Source: Chloroflexi bacterium OLB13
GTDB lineage: Bacteria; Chloroflexota; Anaerolineae; Aggregatilineales; Phototrophicaceae
Assembly: GCA_001567485.1 (NCBI GenBank)
Contig: JZRA01000048.1
Location: 83,968 to 147,967 of the forward strand
Reading direction: 5' to 3'
Length of the DNA: 64,000 nt
This document shows, one piece after another, positions 28,536 to 37,273 of this stretch (position 1 is its first letter; each line of letters opens with the position of its first letter). A program made the position numbers and the translations under genes. The notes below the pieces were generated by a model. The model saw only the letters and a list, made by a program, of their open reading frames with translations. It was not told where the DNA came from and made no database searches.

Positions 28536-28961
28536 TTACAGCATCGGAACGGGCGTCAGCAGGGCACGGTCTACGCGGTCGAGGTGTCCCGGCCCAGCCT
28601 CGATAATCGCACGGCGCAACCGGCGGGCGTTCTGGCGCAGTGCCTCGACATCCACACCCTGACACCTCGTCGGCGCCAAGTCCGCCCAGCGCAGCCCACG
28701 ATCGAGCATCTTCAGCGCGCCGCGCCAGTTGCCCGCCTCAGTGTGATAATATGCGATCCCGATCTGCAAGATGGCACGATACAGCTCGCGCACGGGCGAC
28801 TCGGTCGCCATCCACAAGGCCTCAAGGATGTCGTGTTGTTTGTAGTATTCGCCGGCATTGAACAGCGCGATCGCCTCAAGCGCCTGCGCGGGCAGCGCGC
28901 ACCCGCAGTCGCGATCCATGCGCGCCCGCCACTCGGCGCTGGGCTGGAAGTCGCGCGCCAC
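28536..28961 (-). CDS. DUF309 family protein
   Basis: 141 residues, all-helical. The DUF309 signature is clear: FNAGEYYKQHDILEALW, with the His and Glu in H-D-I-L-E-A-L-W, then AILQIGIAYYHTEAGNWRGA. The start may be the GTG at 28961, directly after the upstream stop, or the ATG at 28919; GTG is favoured by the coupling to the upstream gene. Family function is unknown; it is widespread in Cyanobacteria, Bacillota and Chloroflexota. Confidence 0.8.
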   Translation of the reverse strand: MARDFQPSAEWRARMDRDCGCALPAQALEAIALFNAGEYYKQHDILEALWMATESPVRELYRAILQIGIAYYHTEAGNWRGALKMLDRGLRWADLAPTRCQGVDVEALRQNARRLRRAIIEAGPGHLDRVDRALLTPVPML

Positions 28962-28964
28962 CGG

Positions 28965-29141
28965 CTACGGCGTAGTCGTCGTCACAACAGCGCCGGGCTG
29001 ACCATTCACAACGCTGACGATCACCGAGATCACAACAGCCGCCACCGTAATCGCGATCAGCACGAACAAGAGAAAGCGGGCCAGCGCACGAATTTGCTGG
29101 CGTTCATGGCTGGAAAGCGGGGAACGTGCCTGACTCATCAT
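28965..29141 (-). CDS. Small single-pass membrane protein
   Basis: 58 residues from the ATG at 29141 with AAGGA 9 bases upstream (a second ATG follows directly). A cytosolic basic part (SSHERQQIRALAR) precedes one strong membrane segment (FLLFVLIAITVAAVVISVIV) and a short Thr-rich tail. It lies 3 bases before the DUF309 gene and 52 bases after the GT4 gene. No known family. Confidence 0.6.
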   Translation of the reverse strand: MMSQARSPLSSHERQQIRALARFLLFVLIAITVAAVVISVIVSVVNGQPGAVVTTTTP

Positions 29142-29193
29142 TCGTATATCCTTCGCGTACAAGTCCCCGGCTCAACGTGCCCCTGATATTAGC

Positions 29194-30294
29194 TCAGCCG
29201 GCGCGGGCGTGCCACGCCGACGCGATAAACGCCGCCAGTTCCCGGTGAAACACCAGCCGGTCGAAGCGGCGCGCATGGGCCTGCATCGCCGTCGGATCGT
29301 AGGCCGCCGCGTCAAACGCCGCCAGCGTATCGGCCAGCGAATCGAGGGTTTGCTCCTCGAACAAGACCCCTGAAAGGCCCGGCACGACCGTGTCGAGCGC
29401 ACCGCCTGACGCATACGCGATGACCGGCCGACCAGCCGCCTGCGCCTGTACCGGGGTGATGCCGAAATCCTCAAATCCGGGGAAGAGGAATGCCTTCGCG
29501 CGGGCCATCAAACCGGGCAGTTCGTCATCCGGCACATAGCCGAGGAACTCGACCGTCGGCCCGGCCAGCGCCTTGAGCCGATCCAGATCACGCCCGCGCC
29601 CGCCGATCTTCAGCTTCAAGCCCAGCCTCGTGCACGCCTCAACCGCCAGGTCGATGCGCTTGTACGGGATCAAACGCGACACGATCAGGAAGTAATCGCC
29701 CACCTCATCGGTTCGCGCCGCCGCGAAGCGCGTCGTATCGACCGGCGGGAAGATGATCGTCGACTCGCGGCCGTAATAGGTGCGAATCCGATCCTGAATC
29801 TCGGTCGAGATCGCGACGAAGTGGTCGACTCGCTGCGCCGCCGCATAGTCCCAACGCCGCAGCATGGCGATCAGCGGACGCAGCGCGGCGCTCGTGGCCC
29901 GCCCCAATCCCTCGCGCTGGATGTACGCGTCGAACTGCCACACATAGCGCGTCGGTGCAAGACAATAGCACACATGCACCGCGCCCGTCGGCTTGCGTAA
30001 GCCGTGACAGAATCCCGACTTGTTGGTCAGCACGACGTCGGTCGGCGGCGGTTCAAAGGCGCCCCATGCCACGGGATACAACGGGAGATAGCGCTGATGC
30101 TTGCGATGGACGGACGGCAGTCGATCCATCCACAGTGTACGAATATCGAGCGCGCCGAACGCCGCCGGCAGCTGGGCCGGGTCGAAGATGCTGGTGTAGA
30201 TCGGGTTTTCCGGGTACATGGCCGCCAGTTCGAGCAGCACGTCCTCTGCCCCGCCCATCTGATTGAGCCAGTCGTGTACCAGCGTGACGTTCAC
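29194..30294 (-). CDS. GT4-family glycosyltransferase (WbaZ-like) with EX7Q motif
   Basis: 366 residues from the GTG at 30294, which overlaps the stop of rnhB as GTGA; the longer frame to 30543 is the rnhB coding region read in another frame. MVNVTLVHDWLNQMGGAEDV-type start and YYLIVSRLIPYKRIDLAVEA mark the GT-B fold. The EX7E motif reads EDFGITPVQ, with the second Glu (a key catalytic-site residue) changed to Gln (codon CAG for GAG). It may still be active, as some GT4 members are, but this is unusual. Probable mannosyl- or rhamnosyl-type transferase. Confidence 0.8.
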   Translation of the reverse strand: MNVTLVHDWLNQMGGAEDVLLELAAMYPENPIYTSIFDPAQLPAAFGALDIRTLWMDRLPSVHRKHQRYLPLYPVAWGAFEPPPTDVVLTNKSGFCHGLRKPTGAVHVCYCLAPTRYVWQFDAYIQREGLGRATSAALRPLIAMLRRWDYAAAQRVDHFVAISTEIQDRIRTYYGRESTIIFPPVDTTRFAAARTDEVGDYFLIVSRLIPYKRIDLAVEACTRLGLKLKIGGRGRDLDRLKALAGPTVEFLGYVPDDELPGLMARAKAFLFPGFEDFGITPVQAQAAGRPVIAYASGGALDTVVPGLSGVLFEEQTLDSLADTLAAFDAAAYDPTAMQAHARRFDRLVFHRELAAFIASAWHARAG

Positions 30295-30959
30295 AGCAGC
30301 CGCCTTTGGATCACGGGCCGAAACGTCATGCGATGCTGCGGTGACGGGCCAAGCGTGTCGAGCGCGCGCCGGTGCGGTGATCGGCCATCCCCGCCGTACC
30401 CCTTGTTGGAGCGAAATCCATAGCCGGGATGCCGCTCGTCTAGCTCGGCCATGACGCCGTCGCGCCAATCTTTCGCGAGGATGCTGGCGCACGCCACACT
30501 CAGCGAAAGCGCATCCATCTTGGCCCGGCTGATCTGCCGGCACTCGACGGGGGACTCTGGCAGCGCGATGTAATCCAACAGCAGCACGTCAGGGCACGCG
30601 CCGCTGTCCATCAGCACTCCGAGCGCACGCCGCATCGCTATACGCGTCGCAGGCAGGATTCCGATCTGGTCGATCTCTGCCGCGCTCGCACTGCCGATGC
30701 CCCACGCCAACGCGGTCGCCTTAACGACACCGGCGAGCCGGCCGCGCTCGGCGGCGGTCATCGTCTTGCTGTCACGCGCGCCGTTTAGCACCGTCAGCAG
30801 CTCCGCCTCCGGCCCTGCTGGCAGCGCGACCGCAGCTGCCGCGACTGGCCCTGCCCATGCGCCCCGCCCTGCCTCGTCGATCCCCGTCACGCACCGGCAG
30901 CCTTCCGCCCACAGGCCGCGCTCGATCGACAGGCTAGCGGTCGTTCCCACGGCGGGCAT
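30291..30959 (-). CDS. rnhB: Ribonuclease HII
   Basis: 222 residues. It removes single ribonucleotides misincorporated in DNA and RNA primers. The catalytic motif GIDEAGRG (Asp28, Glu29) and the late ACASILAKDWRD and NKGYG-type sequence are present. The N-terminus overlaps the upstream GT2 gene by 26 bases, and its stop overlaps the GT4 start as GTGA. The location inside a glycosyltransferase operon looks like simple packing, with no functional link expected. Confidence 0.94.
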   Translation of the reverse strand: MPAVGTTASLSIERGLWAEGCRCVTGIDEAGRGAWAGPVAAAAVALPAGPEAELLTVLNGARDSKTMTAAERGRLAGVVKATALAWGIGSASAAEIDQIGILPATRIAMRRALGVLMDSGACPDVLLLDYIALPESPVECRQISRAKMDALSLSVACASILAKDWRDGVMAELDERHPGYGFRSNKGYGGDGRSPHRRALDTLGPSPQHRMTFRPVIQRRLL

Positions 30960-31710
30960 ACAGACCCTTGCTCCAGTTGCGCCGAATCTGCCAGATCTCT
31001 TGCAGCATGCGCAGCGAGTCTTGAACGAGCCGCATGCGGCTATCGGCGTCGAAGTACCACGTGATCGGAATTTCTTTGATTTTGTAGCCCCGGCGCAGCG
31101 CGATGAAGATCAGCTCGACATCGAACCCGATGCCGGTCATCAGCTGGACGTCAAACAGGTCTTCAGCGGCGGCGCGGTTAAACATCTTGAACCCGCACTG
31201 CGTGTCCTCAAACTCGCGCACGGCGAACAGCTTGATGATGAAGTTGTTGATCCGGCCCATGAAATGACGGTAAGCCGGTTCACCAACGCGTTCACTGCCC
31301 GGCCCCTCGCGGGTAGCGATCATCACGTCAAAGCCCTCGGTCTGCGGCGGTAGAAAGCGCACCACGTCCTCGATGGGCATTGAAAGGTCGGTATCGCAGA
31401 TGAATCGGTATTCCCCTTGCGCCGCCAGCATGCCAGCTTTCACGGCCAATCCTTTGCCGCGCGTATCGACCTGTATGGGCCGCACGTACGAAAGCCGCGA
31501 GGCGTACTCTTGGGCGACCTCAAACGTCCGGTCGACGCTGCCGTTCTCCACAACGACGACCTCGGCCGTGTACGGTTGAGTCTTGAGGAACGCATCGATT
31601 CGATCGAGTGCGCGCGGAAGCCGCACCTCTTCGTTGTGGGCGGGGATCACGATCGAAAGGTACGGGCGTGGTGTGTCGTTCAACGATTCACTCCCCTGTG
31701 CGGCGCTCAT
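30934..31710 (-). CDS. GT2-family glycosyltransferase, dolichyl-phosphate-glucose-synthase-like
   Basis: 258 residues from the ATG at 31710, which overlaps the previous stop as ATGA. GT-A fold: YLSIVIPAHNEEVRLPRALD, KGLAVKAGMLAAQG, metal-binding CDTDLSMP and GFKMFNRAAAEDLF. Proteins like this (Alg5/DPG-synthase type) put a sugar on polyprenyl phosphate at the inner face of the membrane. No C-terminal membrane domain is present, unlike GtrB. The lipid-linked sugar might feed the neighbouring transferases. Confidence 0.82.
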   Translation of the reverse strand: MSAAQGSESLNDTPRPYLSIVIPAHNEEVRLPRALDRIDAFLKTQPYTAEVVVVENGSVDRTFEVAQEYASRLSYVRPIQVDTRGKGLAVKAGMLAAQGEYRFICDTDLSMPIEDVVRFLPPQTEGFDVMIATREGPGSERVGEPAYRHFMGRINNFIIKLFAVREFEDTQCGFKMFNRAAAEDLFDVQLMTGIGFDVELIFIALRRGYKIKEIPITWYFDADSRMRLVQDSLRMLQEIWQIRRNWSKGLYARRGNDR

Positions 31711-32660
31711 GATTGAGGCGGAAGCAGCAGGCTGTCCAAATACTCGATGGAGACGGTGCGGGTCGCCTGAACGCGCCGCCGCTGCGGCCAGATCGTCAGC
31801 GCGCGCCACACGCCCGCCAGCATCCCTCGCAGGCGCGCACGCGCGGCCTTGCCCCGCCATGCGCGTAAGGCATTCCAGCCTTCCTTGACCTGCGCCCTCA
31901 AGATCAATCCGCCGTAACGACGCCAGAGCGCGGCCGGCAGATTCTTGGCGAGAAGAATGAGTGTGTTGCGGCCGGCGTAATAACTCGCCGTTACGCCGCC
32001 GCCAGTCGCCGAGAGATGATGGTACACGACGGCCCTAGGCGTGTAAAGACACCGCCAACCGGCTAACTGCGCCCGCCATCCGAGGTCGACATCCTCCATC
32101 AGGAAGAAGAACGTGTCGTCCAGAACGCCGATCTGATCCAGCATCGCACGCCGATAGGCCGACGATCCGCCGCATGCGCTGAACACGTATTCTTCGGTGT
32201 CGTACTGGCCCACGTCACGCTGCCACACGCCGCGATTGCCCGCCCGCCCATCGCGGCTGAACGTGTCGCCGGCGGTGTGCAAGTGATCGCGTTTATCGAA
32301 AAGCAGCATCTTGCTGGCGACCGAGCCGACCTCAGAATGCCGTGCGAAGGCGTCCATCACTGCCTCGGCCCAGTTCGGATCAACCTCAGTATCGTTATTC
32401 AACAGGGCAACAACCTCGCCCTCAGAAGCGGCGATCCCCGCATTACACGCGCCGGTGAACCCCCGATTTTCCGGCAGTTCGATCAACTTCACCCACGGGT
32501 ACTGTTCGCGGATCAGTGCCTGCGACCCGTCTTCGGACGCGTTATCGACGAGGATGATTTCGATCGCGGGATAAGTTTGCTTCGCCAGCGCATCGAGACA
32601 ATCAGGCAGGAATCGGATGCCGTTCCAATGAGGGATCACCACCGAGATCAGCGCGGTCAT
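31707..32660 (-). CDS. GT2-family glycosyltransferase (WbbL-like)
   Basis: 317 residues. GT-A fold: ISVVIPHWNGIRFLPDCLD, IILVDNASEDGS, ENRGFTGACNAGI and the DXD-type LNNDTEVDPNW. The C-terminal part (VVYHHLSATGG, TLILLAKNLPAALWRR) is typical of rhamnosyltransferases of the WbbL group. It would add a sugar to a surface glycan. It begins 4 bases after pyrD-like and overlaps the next GT2. Confidence 0.85.
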   Translation of the reverse strand: MTALISVVIPHWNGIRFLPDCLDALAKQTYPAIEIILVDNASEDGSQALIREQYPWVKLIELPENRGFTGACNAGIAASEGEVVALLNNDTEVDPNWAEAVMDAFARHSEVGSVASKMLLFDKRDHLHTAGDTFSRDGRAGNRGVWQRDVGQYDTEEYVFSACGGSSAYRRAMLDQIGVLDDTFFFLMEDVDLGWRAQLAGWRCLYTPRAVVYHHLSATGGGVTASYYAGRNTLILLAKNLPAALWRRYGGLILRAQVKEGWNALRAWRGKAARARLRGMLAGVWRALTIWPQRRRVQATRTVSIEYLDSLLLPPQS

Positions 32661-32664
32661 GCGG

Positions 32665-33585
32665 CTACTTCAGGCCGAGCGCTTCCGCCTCGGTGTCGCC
32701 CATGCCCGGATGCCATTCGTCCGGCAGCGAATCAGTACGCCGCGTCACCGTCGCTCCACCAAGGTCGCGCGAAACGTCCTCCAACAGCCGGGGGCGCACC
32801 CACAGCGCCGCATCGAGCTGCACGGCCGCCGCGCCGACATCAAGGTAGTTGCGCGCGTCTTCCATCGAAAGGATGCCCCCTGCCCCGATGATCGGCACGT
32901 CCGGGAACTGCGAAGCGAGTTTGCCGACGGCGCGCAGCACCATCGGACGAACGAGGCCGCCGTAGATGCGCGTGCGCATCAAGCGGCCGGAAAGCGGGTC
33001 GCGCTCCGTGCCGCGCGGCGGGGCGGTTGCCACCAGCGCATCTGCGCCGCCCTCGACAGCCGCACGCGCCACGTCTCCTGAACCCGGAAACGGCAGGCGC
33101 ACAATAATCGGCTTCTCGCACCGTTCACGCGCGACCCGCACGAACGTCTGCGCATCGCGCCATGTGATGTCGTCGTGCAGGCCCAGTTCGATGCCCGCCA
33201 GCGACGGCTCGGCTTCGATACGTTCGATACTGCGCTGCAAATCGCGCGAGGACGTCGCCATCAAGTGCATCACGACCGGCGCGCCCAGCATTTGCCATAG
33301 GCTCGCGTAGTCGCGGATCACGCGCTTGACGCCGCCGTTAGGAAGCCCGGTGTGCAGCATCACACCGCCCTCCTTGACGATCATGCGCGGGCCAAGCGCG
33401 GGTTGACGCGGCGACCATGTCACCGGGTTGGTGACAACCGCGCCGATCCGGTCGAAATTGTAGAGATTCGAGAACACATCGCCGAAGCCGAGGATACCCG
33501 CCGCGTTCATCACCCGCGTCGACATCGTAAAGGGTTGTTTGGTGTTGGCGCCGATCATCAGATCGCGAGTCAGTTCACGCTGCAT
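32665..33585 (-). CDS. PyrD-like (class 1B) flavoprotein with altered active site
   Basis: 306 residues from the ATG at 33585, with GGGAGG 5 bases upstream and an 11-base overlap with the PyrK-like gene. Barrel fold of class 1 dihydroorotate dehydrogenase: TRVMNAAGILGFGDVFSN and PIIGAGGILSMEDARNY. The active-site segment normally ELNLSCPN, holding the catalytic Cys and two Asn, reads GIELGLHDD; the INTxxG-type strand reads LVATAPPRGT. Dihydroorotate oxidation is thus unlikely. A different flavin-dependent reduction, fed by the PyrK-like partner, is the working idea. Confidence 0.7.
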   Translation of the reverse strand: MQRELTRDLMIGANTKQPFTMSTRVMNAAGILGFGDVFSNLYNFDRIGAVVTNPVTWSPRQPALGPRMIVKEGGVMLHTGLPNGGVKRVIRDYASLWQMLGAPVVMHLMATSSRDLQRSIERIEAEPSLAGIELGLHDDITWRDAQTFVRVARERCEKPIIVRLPFPGSGDVARAAVEGGADALVATAPPRGTERDPLSGRLMRTRIYGGLVRPMVLRAVGKLASQFPDVPIIGAGGILSMEDARNYLDVGAAAVQLDAALWVRPRLLEDVSRDLGGATVTRRTDSLPDEWHPGMGDTEAEALGLK

Positions 33586-34360
33586 CGTCACCTCCCTCAT
33601 CAGGCGCAACCGGCGCTGGAGTCACCTCAAGATGCAGGGTCGCCAGATCGAACGCCGGCCCCTTCATACACGCCAGCTTCAACCCTTCGAGACTGCGTAC
33701 TGCACATACGTCGCACATGCCCAGCCCGCAGGCGAACCCCTGAAACACGCCAAACAGGTAATTCTTGGGCAGTTGGTTCCGCCGTTCGCGGAACTTCGTC
33801 AGAATGCGCGAGAAACGGTAGCGTTCGTCGTCCGGCGCGGCGCACACGAACACCTGATCGGACTCGCCCACCGTCACCACCTGATTGGGCCAGTTCAGAT
33901 CGTCGTCACCTTCGATGACCTCGACCTCCGGCGGCAGATGATGAATCTCGTAATTGACTGCCGACCCGATCAGCACCAGTGTCACGGCGATGTTGTTGCG
34001 GATCAGCCACGGCATTACCATGATGAGTGGGGTTGGCGGGCAGTCGTACGCGATCAGCAGCACATGACGAATTCCTTTACGGAACTTGAAGTGGTCGCCC
34101 GCCGGGCCGATAGCGCTGACTGTCTGGCCGACGTCATACGTTTCGGTCAAGGGGCGCTCGATGACCAGCTTGCCATCGCGCATGATGTCGACCGGATACC
34201 ACACGCTCCGCAGAAACGGATCCCAGCGATCGCCTACCCGCACCATCAGGAACTGGCCGACTTTGATCGACTTGAGCGATTCGTCGACGGCAAGTTCAAG
34301 ATGCTGATGCGTGCTGTTGATCGCGCTGATGCGCTCGATAATCGCGTCGGTTTCTTTCAT
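33575..34360 (-). CDS. PyrK-like FAD/[2Fe-2S] electron-transfer subunit
   Basis: 261 residues from the ATG at 34360. Ferredoxin-reductase-type: FAD part near VGQFLMVRVGDRWDPFL, and a C-terminal [2Fe-2S] site CGLGMCDVC followed by a fourth Cys in LACMKGP (about residues 209-229). PyrK carries electrons from the PyrD flavin to NAD. The NAD-binding GxGxGG-type signature is not clearly seen (IGSAVNYEIHHL instead), so the terminal acceptor may differ. First gene of the minus-strand operon ending at 29194. Confidence 0.78.
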   Translation of the reverse strand: MKETDAIIERISAINSTHQHLELAVDESLKSIKVGQFLMVRVGDRWDPFLRSVWYPVDIMRDGKLVIERPLTETYDVGQTVSAIGPAGDHFKFRKGIRHVLLIAYDCPPTPLIMVMPWLIRNNIAVTLVLIGSAVNYEIHHLPPEVEVIEGDDDLNWPNQVVTVGESDQVFVCAAPDDERYRFSRILTKFRERRNQLPKNYLFGVFQGFACGLGMCDVCAVRSLEGLKLACMKGPAFDLATLHLEVTPAPVAPDEGGDDAA

Positions 34361-34441
34361 GCGAGTCAAGCCGGCTGATGATTTGTCGGACTCATACAGG
34401 TCAGTGTATCACCGAGCGCGGAATTGTTTCCACCTTTTGCC

Positions 34442-35329
34442 TCAGACCGGGAACGGCCGCAAGTTATGGGTCTTGTATTCCGGCGGCACAAAGTCGTCGA
34501 CGTCGATTTGCAAGAACGCATCGACCACCGAAGCGTCGATTTCGCTCTGACGCATACTGGCGCCGGGGTGATGAAGCGTGTACCACGCGTTGAACGGGTA
34601 CATCCACAGCCGTGCCGTCTCGAACTCCTTGATGACCAACCGCCCAACCGAGCCGACTTCCTCAATGAACCGCTGCCGTTCGAACTCGCGCACGACCGCG
34701 CCGACATCATACGGCACACGCCGGAACACGGCGCGCCAACCACGCTCATCCCCTTCCAGCAGCATGTAGCTCGCCCGGATGTCACGATCAAGCGGCACGC
34801 CCACCGTGCCGGCGTTGAAGAGATGGCGCGCGCCGAACGTATCGTTAAGCCATAGGTGACTGTGCGCTGTGATCATCCACGTTTCGGCGACACTGCTGAG
34901 CTGACGCTCGGCATCGTCCGGCGTGACGAGTGGATGTGGCGCCCGCCACGGATTGCCCGGCCAGCCATGTGTCATGTAGATCGGCGGCGCGTCGCGGTAG
35001 CGAAGTTGAATCGCGTCCGGCCACCCCGCGATGACGTTCACATACGACTCCATCTGGCGGTGAAGCCACTGCGGCATCGTAAAGGTACGCCAGTGTTCGG
35101 GCTGACGGTCGGTGTCATAGTCGAGCAGGTAGTATTCGTTGTTGCCCCGGATCACCGTCCAACGCTGATCGAGGACGACCTCGATCACCTCACGGTTGAA
35201 CGGCCCCCAATTGATGACATCCCCCGCGACGACGACGTGATCTACCGTGAACGACTCGAGATCGCGCATGACCGCGCGAAGGGCGGGCAAATTCCCGTGG
35301 ATGTCGGACAGCACTGCGATACGTGTCAT
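34442..35329 (-). CDS. Calcineurin-like metallophosphoesterase
   Basis: 295 residues with an ATG at 35329 and GGAGG 4 bases upstream. Metal-site motifs in order: DIHGN (residues 9-13), GDVINWGPF, GNNEYY and THGWPGNP, then TAHSHLW. Fold and spacing match the YfcE/MJ0936-type single-domain phosphoesterases, likely acting on phosphodiesters or nucleotides; many are dinucleoside or phosphoprotein phosphatases. Soluble, no signal. It is transcribed away from the Ala/Pro-rich protein gene at 35399. Confidence 0.88.
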   Translation of the reverse strand: MTRIAVLSDIHGNLPALRAVMRDLESFTVDHVVVAGDVINWGPFNREVIEVVLDQRWTVIRGNNEYYLLDYDTDRQPEHWRTFTMPQWLHRQMESYVNVIAGWPDAIQLRYRDAPPIYMTHGWPGNPWRAPHPLVTPDDAERQLSSVAETWMITAHSHLWLNDTFGARHLFNAGTVGVPLDRDIRASYMLLEGDERGWRAVFRRVPYDVGAVVREFERQRFIEEVGSVGRLVIKEFETARLWMYPFNAWYTLHHPGASMRQSEIDASVVDAFLQIDVDDFVPPEYKTHNLRPFPV

Positions 35330-35382
35330 GTCACCTCCTCAACGCGTGTTGAGCCTCCCCGTGTGGTATCATGGAGGCCGGA

Positions 35383-35411
35383 ATTATACGGGGGCCGTAT
35401 GGATCTCCAAA
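35383..35411 (-). promoter_or_regulatory. Promoter of the metallophosphoesterase gene (TTTGGA-N17-TATAAT)
   Basis: TATAAT on the minus strand (plus 35383-35388) has TTTGGA 17 bases upstream. TTTGGA matches the -35 consensus only partly. Just before the ribosome site there is a CTCAAC-GCGT-GTTGAG hairpin (35338-35353), perhaps affecting translation. The opposite strand offers TTATAC at 35384-35389, 9 bases before the ATG of the gene at 35399. Confidence 0.5.
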
Positions 35412-36061
35412 CCGCGCTTGAACTCCTATATACCGACGAATCACTTGCGGCGGATCTCGATGACCAGACGGCCGGCCCGTTCCTGAAATGGGCGGAAAGC
35501 CAGCTGCCTGCCGTGCTCAGCCGCGCCGACGCCCAAAGCGCCGACGGTGAAGACTCGTTCACCGCGTTTCGCCGCTTGCTCAAGTCGATGACGCGCTACG
35601 TCGCCGCAAGCATCGCGGGCGATTCCGAGATGGCCGCACAACGGGCAGACCAACTGCGCACGATGGCTTCTTCGCTCGCCCTTTCGGCCCCGGTCGAGGC
35701 GATGATCCAGTCCGCCGCCGCCGATGGGCCAACGCTGATCGCCCAGCTCGCCGCCGCACCCCCCGCCGCAGAGACACCGGCGGCCCCACCAACCGATGCG
35801 CTTGTCGAGCCACTCGCAGCAGCATATACACCGCCGGATGCGCCAACGCCTCAACCCGAAGGGCAAAACCCGCCCTCTGCGCAGCAGGTCGCAGAGGCGT
35901 TCGCGTCCCACACTCAGCCCGAGTCACCCGCACAAGGCACGGAAGGTTCACCGCCTGCATCCACCCCGGATGAGCCGGAGTCGCCGCGTAATTTGTTTGA
36001 CATGCTTCGCCGTGCGTTTGACGACGCGCGCGCCGCTCAATCCCCAGACGACAAGGAGTAG
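35399..36061 (+). CDS. Ala/Pro-rich hypothetical protein
   Basis: 220 residues from the ATG at 35399; the long frame from 34856 runs through the promoter and the divergent gene and is rejected. The N-terminal 110 residues are helical (MDLQTALELLYTDESLAADL, SRADAQSADG), followed by about 90 residues of low-complexity Ala/Pro/Glu/Gln linker and a short charged helix (NLFDMLRRAFDDARAAQ). No membrane segment. It is 3 bases from the PLD-family gene and could be its cytosolic partner. Function unknown. Confidence 0.65.
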   Translation: MDLQTALELLYTDESLAADLDDQTAGPFLKWAESQLPAVLSRADAQSADGEDSFTAFRRLLKSMTRYVAASIAGDSEMAAQRADQLRTMASSLALSAPVEAMIQSAAADGPTLIAQLAAAPPAAETPAAPPTDALVEPLAAAYTPPDAPTPQPEGQNPPSAQQVAEAFASHTQPESPAQGTEGSPPASTPDEPESPRNLFDMLRRAFDDARAAQSPDDKE

Positions 36062-36064
36062 TGC

Positions 36065-37273
36065 ATGACCCGTCGCACCCGTCAGCAGAAGTCAAGCTCC
36101 CGTACCCCGCAGATTGGCCTGCTTACGCTGGTGCTGCTGGTCGCCGCCGCCGTTATCTCGCAGTTGACCGGTGTCGATATTCTCGGAACGCTGACCGGCG
36201 CGCCGACATGGACACCCCTCCCGCCCACCGCCATCGCAGATATCCCCGGCCCGGCGACGCTCGAAACGCTGGAAGTTCAGAAGGGGTTCGGCGCGCGTAA
36301 AGACTTCTGGCAGGTGTACTTCAACGCCGCGCCCGTATCGTCCAATTCGGCCGATTACAACAACGGCGCGGAAATGCCGCTGGTCGCCGCAATCGGTCAA
36401 GTGCAGGCAACACTCGATATCGCCGCGTTCGAGTGGAACAGCCCGGCACTGACCGAGGCCGTGATCGCGGCTCATAATCGGGGCGTGCGCGTGCGCATGG
36501 TCGCGGACAATGAGCACACGATAGAGGACTCCGACACCACGATCACGGCGCTGGTCAACGCCGGTATCCCGATCGTCTACGACCAGAAGTCAAGCCTGAT
36601 GCACAACAAGTTCATGATCCTCGACGGCTCGACGGTCTGGACGGGTTCGATGAACTACACACAGAACGGCATCTATCGCAACAACAACAACATGGTCGCG
36701 CTCCGGCTGCGGCGCGCTGCCGAGACGTATACGGCCGAGTTCGAGGAGATGTTCATCAACCGGGAATTCAGCCGCAAAACCTCGCCTGTGATGGACGCGG
36801 CTTTCACGGCAGACAGCACCCCCGTGCAGATCCTTTTCGCCCCTGAGGGAAACATCATCCCCGTGCTGGTCGAGACACTCAACGCCGCCGAATCGTCGAT
36901 CAAGTTCATGGCGTTCTCGTTTACGCTCACTGAACTGAGCGATGTGATCCTCCAACGCGCAGAGGACGGCGTGAAGGTCGAGGGCGTGTTCGAGACAATC
37001 GGCTCGGATACGTCGTTCTCGCAGATGACTCCGCTGCGCTGTGCCGGGCTGGACATCCGCATCGACGGCAATCCGTACCGGCTGCACCACAAGGTGTTCA
37101 TCATCGACGACGAAATCGTCGTGTTCGGCTCGTTCAACTTCTCAAGCAGCGCCGCTAACACCAACGATGAGAATATCGTCTTGATCGGAGATGCCGATCT
37201 GGCGGCGCAGTTCGTCGCGGAGTTCGAACGGGTTCAGGCGCGCGCACAGCAGCCCACGGTCAACTGCCGTTAG
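36065..37273 (+). CDS. Phospholipase D-like protein with two HKD motifs
   Basis: 402 residues from the ATG at 36065 with AAGGAG upstream. A single N-terminal membrane segment (IGLLTLVLLVAAAVISQL) anchors the protein. Two catalytic HKD motifs: HNKFMILDGSTVWTGSMN and HHKVFIIDDEIVVFGSFN, the pattern of PLD phosphodiesterases (including Nuc-type nucleases and cardiolipin synthases). With a signal anchor and no multi-pass membrane domain it is more like a Nuc-type or cell-surface PLD. Substrate (nucleic acid or phospholipid) not determinable. Confidence 0.88.
   Translation: MTRRTRQQKSSSRTPQIGLLTLVLLVAAAVISQLTGVDILGTLTGAPTWTPLPPTAIADIPGPATLETLEVQKGFGARKDFWQVYFNAAPVSSNSADYNNGAEMPLVAAIGQVQATLDIAAFEWNSPALTEAVIAAHNRGVRVRMVADNEHTIEDSDTTITALVNAGIPIVYDQKSSLMHNKFMILDGSTVWTGSMNYTQNGIYRNNNNMVALRLRRAAETYTAEFEEMFINREFSRKTSPVMDAAFTADSTPVQILFAPEGNIIPVLVETLNAAESSIKFMAFSFTLTELSDVILQRAEDGVKVEGVFETIGSDTSFSQMTPLRCAGLDIRIDGNPYRLHHKVFIIDDEIVVFGSFNFSSSAANTNDENIVLIGDADLAAQFVAEFERVQARAQQPTVNCR

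Noticed and set aside
34856..35398. N-terminal extension of the Ala/Pro-rich protein to 34856
   Set aside because: It would run over the metallophosphoesterase gene and both promoters; the ATG at 35399 fits far better.
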